Assembly: GCF_024703995.1 (NCBI RefSeq)
Contig: NZ_JAMXQV010000015.1
Location: 186,001 to 250,000 of the forward strand
Length of the DNA stretch: 64,000 bases
Source of the DNA: Amycolatopsis iheyensis
GTDB lineage: Bacteria > Actinomycetota > Actinomycetes > Mycobacteriales > Pseudonocardiaceae
Direction of reading: 5' to 3'
The notes under the pieces were generated by a model. That model saw only the letters and a list, made by a program, of their open reading frames with translations. It was not told the DNA's origin and ran no database searches. The translations under genes were made by a program, and so were the position numbers. Of this stretch, positions 58,424-64,000 are shown piece by piece; positions within the stretch are counted from its first letter, which is position 1, and each line of letters starts with the position of its first letter.

Positions 58424-58976
58424 TGGCCTGCTGCGGTTCCTCGAGCAGCAGCGGTACGTGCTGAAGCTGGCGGCACACGGGCTCACGGACGAGCAGGCGA
58501 GATCGACGCCGACGAAGAGCACGCTGTCGGTGGGCGGGCTGGTGAAGCACGTGGCGAGCACCGAGGACGGCTGGCTCGACATCATCCTGCAGCTGCCGGG
58601 AAAGCCGTTCGACGAGGCGATGGCGGCCTACCAGGAGTCGTACAGCCTGGGCCCGGAGGAGACGCTGGCCCAGGTCCTGGCCCGCTACGACGAGGTCGCG
58701 GCCCGCACGGCGGAGGTCATCGCGGGCATCGACGACCTCGCTCAGCCGGTCCCGGTGCCGAAGGGCGTGCCGTGGTACCCGCAGGACGTCGAGGCGTGGT
58801 CGGTCCGCTGGGTGCTGCTGCACCTGATCGAGGAGACGGCCCGCCACGCGGGCCACGCGGACATCATCCGCGAGCACGTGGACGGCGGCACGGCAATCCC
58901 GCTGATGGCGGCGGCCGAGGGCTGGCCGGAGTCGCCCTGGATGAAGCCCTGGAAGCCGGAGACCCAGCCGGCCTGA
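58386..58976 (+). CDS. DinB-family protein
   Basis: 196 residues, four-helix-bundle DinB/DUF664 fold. LSVGGLVKHVASTEDGWL provides one metal-ligand His (KHVA), and LLHLIEETARHAGHADIIRE (about 140-159) the other two (HL...HAGH). Members bind a divalent metal and often act as thiol-dependent S-transferases using mycothiol or bacillithiol. ATG with GAAGGAG nine bases upstream. Translational overlap with the MFS gene suggests a shared detoxification role. Confidence 0.88.
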   Translation: MAGNVPPVADERDGLLRFLEQQRYVLKLAAHGLTDEQARSTPTKSTLSVGGLVKHVASTEDGWLDIILQLPGKPFDEAMAAYQESYSLGPEETLAQVLARYDEVAARTAEVIAGIDDLAQPVPVPKGVPWYPQDVEAWSVRWVLLHLIEETARHAGHADIIREHVDGGTAIPLMAAAEGWPESPWMKPWKPETQPA

Positions 58977-59455
58977 CCGCCGGAGCGAGGAAAGCGGCCG
59001 GCACGGGGGAAGCGGCCGCGGCGAGGGGAAACGGTCGGCGCGCGGGCCAGGCGGGGGAGGGCGCGGGCTGCGGGCAAGGAGGGCCGGGGAGGGTGCGGGC
59101 CGGAGGCGAGGAGGCCTGGCCAGGAGCCGGGGAGGTGCGTGGGGGCGGGGTAGCCGACCGTCGGGCTCGCGAGCCGACTGTCCCGGCACACGAGCCGACT
59201 CTTCGGCGCGCGAACCGACTCTTCGGGCACGCGAGCTGACCGTCCCGGCACACGAGCCGACCCGCCGGGCGCGCAAGCCGACTGTTCCGGCGCGCGAGCC
59301 GACCGTCTCGGTACGCGAGCCGGCCCGTCGGGCGCACGCAAACCGACCCTCCAGGCACGCGAGCCGACTCTCCAAGCACGCGTGTCGCCCATCCAGGTAC
59401 GCGTGGCGTCCGTTCGCGGCCCGGCAGTCTCGCCCGCCGGGCCGCCCGCGAGCCG
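58977..59455. repeat. Gene-free tract with about 12 degenerate 21-bp tandem repeats
   Basis: From about 59150 to 59412 a unit of roughly 21 bases (CGAGCCGACTNTCCCGGCACA-like) repeats about 12 times, with 20- and 23-base variants. The first part (58977-59110) is purine-rich with shorter G-rich near-repeats. No ribosome site or conserved protein supports coding. It lies between the convergent DinB and ogt genes. Confidence 0.75.
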
Positions 59456-59989
59456 TCAGAACAACGTCGGCTCGTCCGCCAGCGCGCCCTCGATCACCAG
59501 CATCCGCCGCTTCGTCTCGACCCCGCCCCGTGCCGAAAACCCGCCGTCCTTCCCACCCGCGGCCAGCACCCGGTGGCACGGCACGATGATCGGGAACGGG
59601 TTGTGCCCCATCGCCTGTCCCACCGCCTGCGCCGAACCCGGCATCCCGAGCCGGTGCGCGATGTCGCCGTAGGTCAGCGTCTTGCCCGGCGGGATCGTCC
59701 GCGCGACCTCGTACGCGCGCCGGTGGAACTCCGGCACCCCCGAGAAGTCCAACGCCACCGACGCCAGGTCGAACCGCGCCCCGCCCAGCAGCGCCACGAT
59801 CCCGTCCACCGCCGCCCGCGCCGCGGCCGGTGGTGGCCCCTCGACCGCGTCCGGGAACCGCTGGAGCAGCCACGCGCGGGTCGCGGCCGCGCCGCCCGAT
59901 GGCAGCGACGTCCCGATCACGACGTCGTCCCGCCACGCCAGTCCGCAGACGCCGATCGCCGTGTCGAACACCGTGAGCCCCGTGGTCAT
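59456..59989 (-). CDS. ogt: Methylated-DNA--protein-cysteine methyltransferase
   Basis: 177 residues. The suicide active site PCHRV is near residue 137, preceded by the Arg-finger helix-turn-helix (YGDIAHRLGMPGSAQAVGQAM) and followed by GGFS. It repairs O6-alkylguanine by transferring the alkyl group to its own Cys. ATG at 59989. Length is normal. The 21-bp repeat tract begins just beyond its 3' end. Confidence 0.94.
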   Translation of the reverse strand: MTTGLTVFDTAIGVCGLAWRDDVVIGTSLPSGGAAATRAWLLQRFPDAVEGPPPAAARAAVDGIVALLGGARFDLASVALDFSGVPEFHRRAYEVARTIPPGKTLTYGDIAHRLGMPGSAQAVGQAMGHNPFPIIVPCHRVLAAGGKDGGFSARGGVETKRRMLVIEGALADEPTLF

Positions 59990-60071
59990 CCCGTCAGCCT
60001 ACGACCGAAGGGGGGTACCGCCGCCGCGAATGATCGCTAAGTTCGGTTTGGGCGATTCGAGGAGGACGCAC

Positions 60072-61409
60072 GTGCGGCGCATGTTCCTGGTGACGGCGAT
60101 CCTGCTCGGCCTGCTCGCCACCCCGGCGGCCGCGGACCCCCTGGTCATGCCGCACGTCGTGGTCACGCACCACACCGGCTGGGCGGAGCTCGCGATCCGG
60201 AAAGCCGGCGGCACGGTCGTCGCGAGCTACCCGCAGATCGGCGTCGTCGTCGCGTACACCGCGAAGGACGACTTCGCCGCGAAGCTCCGCAAGACACCCG
60301 GCATCGACGCCGTCGGCGCGACGCGCACCGCGAAGATCCCGCGAGAGTTCTTCAACCCCCGCAAGGACCCGCACTACACCGGCCCGAACTCGCCGAACTC
60401 CGGCCAGGTCCCACCCGAAGGCACCGCCTGGGACGTCCCGGCGCTGCACCTGCCCGAAGCCCACGAGGTCACCGACGGCAGCAGGCGCACCCTCGTCGGC
60501 GTGCTCGACGTCGGCGTCGACGACACGCATCCCGACCTAACCAAAGCCTTCGACGCCGGGAACTCCGTTTCCTGCCTGTCCGGCTGGGCCGACCGCGGCC
60601 CCGGCGCCTGGCGCCCGACCCTCGACGGCCACGGCACGCACGTCGCCGGCACGATCGCCGCGGCCCGCAACGGATCCGGCGTCGTCGGCGTCGCGCCCGG
60701 GGTCCGGATCGCCGCCGTGAAGCTCGCCGAACTCGACGACACCGAGACCGCCGAGAGCATGGTCTGCGGCTTCGTCTGGGCCGCCGAACACGGCTTCGCG
60801 ATCACCAACAACAGCTACCGCTCGATCCCGTGGCGCTACAACTGCGACGACCAGCCCGACCAGGCCGCGGCGAAGCTCGCCGTCGGCCGCGCGGTCGCCT
60901 ACGCGCAACGCCGGAACGTCCTCGTCGTCGCCTCCGCCGGCAACGCCGGGATCGACCTCGACACCCGTTCGGTCGACACCGAAAGCCCGGCCGACAGCAC
61001 GCCGGTGGAACGCCGCATCGACCCGACCTGCACCCGGCTGCCGCACGAGCTCCCCGGCGTCGTCGGCACCGGCGCACTCGACGAAAAGCTGCTGAAGGCG
61101 AGCTTCTCCAACTACTCCGCGTCCCGGATCAGCGTCGCCGCGCCCGGCGCGCGCGTCTGGTCGACCTGGCCGAACGGCGAATACCGCTCGGCGAGCGGGA
61201 CGTCGATGGCCGCACCGCACGCGAGCGGCGTCGCCGCGCTGATCGCGAGCGAGCACCCGCGCTGGAGCGCCGAGCGGGTCAAGCGCGCCCTCTTCGCGAC
61301 GGCGTCAGCGCTCCCGTGCCCGGACACCGTCTGCCAGGGAACGAAAACCGGCACGACGTACTACGGCCACGGGGTGGTCGATGCGGCGAGGGCCGTCGGC
61401 GCGGGATGA
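60072..61409 (+). CDS. Secreted subtilisin-like (S8) serine protease
   Basis: 445 residues. Signal peptide (about 1-21, AAA-DP), a short inhibitor-like propeptide (about 22-95), then the peptidase: Asp in VLDVGVDDTHPDL, His in GHGTHVAGTI, oxyanion Asn in ITNNSY and Ser in GTSMAAPH. All catalytic residues are present, unlike the S1-type protein at the window start. Several cysteines probably form disulfides. The GTG at 60072 is preceded by GGAGG with ideal spacing. The next gene overlaps its stop. Confidence 0.93.
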   Translation: MRRMFLVTAILLGLLATPAAADPLVMPHVVVTHHTGWAELAIRKAGGTVVASYPQIGVVVAYTAKDDFAAKLRKTPGIDAVGATRTAKIPREFFNPRKDPHYTGPNSPNSGQVPPEGTAWDVPALHLPEAHEVTDGSRRTLVGVLDVGVDDTHPDLTKAFDAGNSVSCLSGWADRGPGAWRPTLDGHGTHVAGTIAAARNGSGVVGVAPGVRIAAVKLAELDDTETAESMVCGFVWAAEHGFAITNNSYRSIPWRYNCDDQPDQAAAKLAVGRAVAYAQRRNVLVVASAGNAGIDLDTRSVDTESPADSTPVERRIDPTCTRLPHELPGVVGTGALDEKLLKASFSNYSASRISVAAPGARVWSTWPNGEYRSASGTSMAAPHASGVAALIASEHPRWSAERVKRALFATASALPCPDTVCQGTKTGTTYYGHGVVDAARAVGAG

Positions 61410-62032
61410 TGACGCTCGTGCTCGATCACCTCGTCTACGCCGGCCCGGACCTCGCCGAGGCCGTCGCCCGCGTCACCGCGCTCACCGGCGTCACGCCCGC
61501 GCCCGGCGGCAGCCACGTCGGCCTCGGCACCGCCAACCACCTCGCCGACCTCGGCGCGGGGATGTACCTGGAGGTCGTCGGACCCGACCCGGCACAACCG
61601 GACCCCGGATCGCCGCGGCCGTTCGGCATCGACGACCTGACCGAGCCGGCGCTGGTCGCCTGGGCGGTCCGCACCACCGACCTCGACGCGACCATCGCCC
61701 GAGCGAGAACCCACGGCTTCGACCCGGGCGACGCGCGCGAGATGTCCCGCGAGACCGCGGACGGCGAGACGCTGCGCTGGCGCCTCACCCCGCCGAGCAC
61801 CCCGGGCACGCTGCGCCCGTTCCTCATCGACTGGGGCAGCACGCCACACCCGACCACCCGCGGCCTGCCGTCGATCCCGCTGCTGATGGTGACGGGCACG
61901 CACCCGGACCCGGTGTCGGTCCACACCGCGACCGACGCGCTCGGCCTCGAACTCCTGGTCCGCCGCGCCGGAAAAGCGACCCTGACGGCGGCCCTGCAGG
62001 CGAAGAACGGCCGTCAGGTCGCCCTGACCTAG
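61406..62032 (+). CDS. VOC (glyoxalase-like) protein
   Basis: 208 residues beginning LVLDHLVYAGPDLAEAV, the first beta-strand and metal-His region of glyoxalase-3-like VOC proteins, with two beta-alpha-beta repeats. The substrate is unknown. Tandem ATGs at 61406 and 61409 overlap the protease stop, so expression is coupled, though the proteins act in different compartments. Its last four bases overlap the convergent nadE stop. Confidence 0.82.
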   Translation: MMTLVLDHLVYAGPDLAEAVARVTALTGVTPAPGGSHVGLGTANHLADLGAGMYLEVVGPDPAQPDPGSPRPFGIDDLTEPALVAWAVRTTDLDATIARARTHGFDPGDAREMSRETADGETLRWRLTPPSTPGTLRPFLIDWGSTPHPTTRGLPSIPLLMVTGTHPDPVSVHTATDALGLELLVRRAGKATLTAALQAKNGRQVALT

Positions 62033-63750
62033 GCCTTGCCCTCGCGCCAGAGGTTGGTCATCGGCAGCCGCCGGTCGCGGCCGAACGCCTTGAACGTGAT
62101 CTTCGTGCCCGGCGGGTACTGGCGCCGCTTGTACTCGGCCTTGTCGACCATCCGCACCACGCGGTCGATGGTGTCCGGGTCGAACCCGGCCGACACCAGG
62201 TCCGCGTACCCGCGGTCGCCCTCGACGTAGTCGTCGAGGATGTCGTCGAGCAACGCGTAGTCCGGCAGCGAGTCGGTGTCGACCTGGCCCGGCCGCAGCT
62301 CGGCCGAGGGTGGCTTCGAAATGGAGTTCTCGGGGATCGGCGGGGTCTCGCCGCGCTTCAGAGCCTCGGCGTTGCGCCACCGCGCCAGCTGCCAGACGTG
62401 CGTCTTGAAGACGTCCTTGATCGGGGCGAACGCGCCGACCGCGTCGCCGTAGATCGTCGAGTACCCGACCGCCAGCTCGGTCTTGTTGCCGGTGGCCAGC
62501 ACCAGATGACCGTCCAAGTTGGACAGTGCCATCAGGAGCATGCCGCGCGTCCGCGCCTGGATGTTCTCCTCGGCGAGCCCGGTCAGCGAAAGCTGGTCGA
62601 CGTACACGCGCACCATGTCCTCGACCGGCTCGACGCGGTAGTGCGCGCCGATCCGCCGCGCGAGGTCTTCGGCGTCGTCCTTCGAATGCCCCGACGAGTA
62701 CTTCGACGGCATCGAGACGCCGTAGACGTTGTCGCCGCCCAAGGCGTCCGCCGCGAGCGACGCGCAGACCGCCGAGTCGATGCCGCCGGAGAACCCGAAC
62801 GTCACCGACGTGAATCCGTTCTTGTGCACGTAGTCCCGCAGCCCGACGACCAGCGCGTGCCACACCTCGGCCTCGTCCGACAGCGGCTCGCTGATGACCG
62901 CCTCGGCTGTCGGCTCGTACGCGGGCAGCGGGTCGGAGCTCAGCACGCGGCGCCGGACGTGCAGGCCTTCGAGTTCGCCGTCGGCGGCGTGCCCGCCCGC
63001 GGTGAGGTCCATGTCCAGCACGGCCAGGTGCTCGACGAACTGCGGCGCGCGCGCCAGCACCTTGCCGTCCGCGCCGACGACGAGCGAGTCGCCGTCGAAC
63101 ACGAGGTCGTCCTGGCCGCCGATCTGGTTGGTGTAGACCAGCGGCGCGCCCGCTTCGGCGGCGCGGCGCGCGATGAGCGGCAGCCGCTGCTCGTCCTTGG
63201 ACCGCTCGTACGGCGACGCGTTCGGCGCGACGACGAGGTCGACACCGGCGCGGCCCAGCGCCGAGATCGGCCCGCCGTCCTGCCAGATGTCCTCGCAGAT
63301 GACCATGCCGATGTCGAGCCCGTGGAACCGGACGACGTCGAGCGTGGTGCCCGGCTTGAACCAGCGGTGCTCGTCGAAGACGCCGTAGTTGGGCAGGTGG
63401 TGCTTGAACTGCCGCGCGACGACCTCGCCGCGGTAGAGCGCCGCCGCCGCGTCGCGCGGGCCGGTCTCGTCGAGGTCGAGGTAACCGATGTAGGTCAGCA
63501 CTTCACCGCAGCCGGCGTCGTCGAGCCGGCGCGCCAGTGCTTCGACGCCCTGCCGGGAGGCAGCGGCGAACGTCTTGCGCAGCGAAAGGTCCTCGACGGG
63601 ATAACCGGTCAGGGACATCTCGGGGAAGACGACCACGTGGGCGCCGGCTTCGGCGGCCCGGCGGGTCCAGGCGACGTGCAGGTCGGCGTTGCCGTCCAGG
63701 TCACCGACGGTGGGGTTGACCTGGGCGAGCGCGATGCGCAGTTGCGGCAT
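62029..63750 (-). CDS. nadE: Glutamine-dependent NAD+ synthetase
   Basis: 573 residues. An N-terminal glutaminase (nitrilase fold; Glu in VFPEMSLTGYP, Lys in KHHLPNYGVFDE, Cys in VICEDIWQDGG) passes ammonia to a C-terminal synthetase with the PP-loop FGFSGGIDSAV. It amidates nicotinate adenine dinucleotide in the final step of NAD+ synthesis. The ATG at 63750 matches the family start. It is shorter than the roughly 680-residue M. tuberculosis NadE and belongs to the compact glutamine-dependent form. Confidence 0.95.
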   Translation of the reverse strand: MPQLRIALAQVNPTVGDLDGNADLHVAWTRRAAEAGAHVVVFPEMSLTGYPVEDLSLRKTFAAASRQGVEALARRLDDAGCGEVLTYIGYLDLDETGPRDAAAALYRGEVVARQFKHHLPNYGVFDEHRWFKPGTTLDVVRFHGLDIGMVICEDIWQDGGPISALGRAGVDLVVAPNASPYERSKDEQRLPLIARRAAEAGAPLVYTNQIGGQDDLVFDGDSLVVGADGKVLARAPQFVEHLAVLDMDLTAGGHAADGELEGLHVRRRVLSSDPLPAYEPTAEAVISEPLSDEAEVWHALVVGLRDYVHKNGFTSVTFGFSGGIDSAVCASLAADALGGDNVYGVSMPSKYSSGHSKDDAEDLARRIGAHYRVEPVEDMVRVYVDQLSLTGLAEENIQARTRGMLLMALSNLDGHLVLATGNKTELAVGYSTIYGDAVGAFAPIKDVFKTHVWQLARWRNAEALKRGETPPIPENSISKPPSAELRPGQVDTDSLPDYALLDDILDDYVEGDRGYADLVSAGFDPDTIDRVVRMVDKAEYKRRQYPPGTKITFKAFGRDRRLPMTNLWREGKA

Positions 63751-63873
63751 GCCGCCATTCTGTCCCACGGCCACCCACCCGGCCGAGCGAATGTGGGCGA
63801 AATGCCACAGCGGGTTGACGGCCGCGAGTAGGTTGCGGCTGACCGGACCAACCGGACAGGGGGAACCACCGCG

Positions 63874-64000
63874 ATGACGTATCCGCCGCAGCAGCCAGGC
63901 TGGTACCCGCCGCAGCAGAACCCGGGTTATCCGCAGCCGCCGAAGAAGGGCAACGGCCTGCTCATCGGCCTGCTCGCCGGTGGCGGTGGCCTGCTGCTCG
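63874..64000 (+). CDS. Start of a Pro/Gln-rich single-pass membrane protein (3' end outside window)
   Basis: The visible 42 residues are a Pro/Gln/Tyr-rich cytoplasmic start with PPQQ, GYPQ and a KKGNG stop-transfer turn, then a Leu/Gly-rich membrane helix beginning GLLIGLLAGG. Such N-termini are common in actinobacterial secreted or anchored proteins of unknown function. AGGGGGA lies nine bases before the ATG. Confidence 0.7.
   Translation, partial: MTYPPQQPGWYPPQQNPGYPQPPKKGNGLLIGLLAGGGGLLL

Noticed and set aside
59150..59412. Possible CRISPR array or coding heptad-repeat protein
   Set aside because: Units are degenerate, adjoining and lack spacers, and no start site or conserved flanking domain supports a protein on either strand.

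Overview
This is a chromosomal window from a very GC-rich actinomycete. Strong GC bias at third codon positions, frequent GTG/TTG starts, ATGA/GTGA gene overlaps, an actinobacterial bifunctional LysX, a secreted AroQ-gamma chorismate mutase and a Nif3 / zinc-ribbon / RNase H-CobC gene order like that of Mycobacterium all point to Pseudonocardiaceae. Amycolatopsis is the most likely genus, supported by an intergenic palindrome family with CCCAATGTGG/CCACATTGGG ends; the genus is an inference. No tRNA or rRNA gene was found. RNase P RNA is present at 18273-18676.

Layout. 1-9131: a catalytically dead S1-type pseudoprotease (partial), LMW tyrosine phosphatase, a 20-codon Cys-rich micropeptide, secreted chorismate mutase, Nif3, zinc-ribbon and RNase H/CobC genes, a GT-C membrane glycosyltransferase, a hypothetical protein and an ArsB-like permease. 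9191-9886: a decayed insertion sequence with recognisable terminal inverted repeats, touching a dispersed palindrome. 10013-15278 (minus strand): a tight run of ECF sigma factor, zinc-binding anti-sigma, large LuxR-type ATPase regulator and SfnG-like dimethyl-sulfone monooxygenase. Divergent from it, 15527-18257 carries a DUF4142 protein, a di-heme membrane protein fused to a three-Cys ferredoxin, and its presumed FAD reductase, followed at once by rnpB and a second palindrome array.

20197-30960 is the most unusual block. It is a chromosomal type-IV-secretion-like operon: small VirB2-like and VirB3/PrgI-like proteins, a VirB4-like ATPase, a VirB6-like polytopic protein, a VirB8-like protein and a lysozyme-like plus NlpC/P60 wall hydrolase. 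No relaxase or coupling ATPase is visible. A 1007-residue protein dominated by Pro/Gln/Glu/Ala repeats and a SPOR-like mini-protein follow. 30957-34469 holds a CooC/ParA-type ATPase behind a Zur-like operator, an RNase II-type ribonuclease, a BtuF-like protein without a signal peptide, and a small hypothetical gene.

34495-46768 is mostly a GABA/polyamine catabolic island. A PucR regulator diverges from gabT and a semialdehyde dehydrogenase. A GntR regulator with a free-standing Cache-domain protein diverges from an aminobutyraldehyde dehydrogenase and a complete polyamine ABC transporter (potADBC). Together these would import a polyamine and oxidise its aldehyde to GABA and then to succinate.

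46765-64000 is housekeeping mixed with regulator/target pairs: an SDR lacking its catalytic Lys with a divergent, probably leaderless TetR gene; proline iminopeptidase behind a 26-codon small ORF; UppP; a CtaG-like protein; PanB; LysX; MarR/MFS; DinB; a 21-bp tandem-repeat tract; Ogt; a subtilase; a VOC protein; glutamine-dependent NAD synthetase; and the start of a proline-rich membrane protein.
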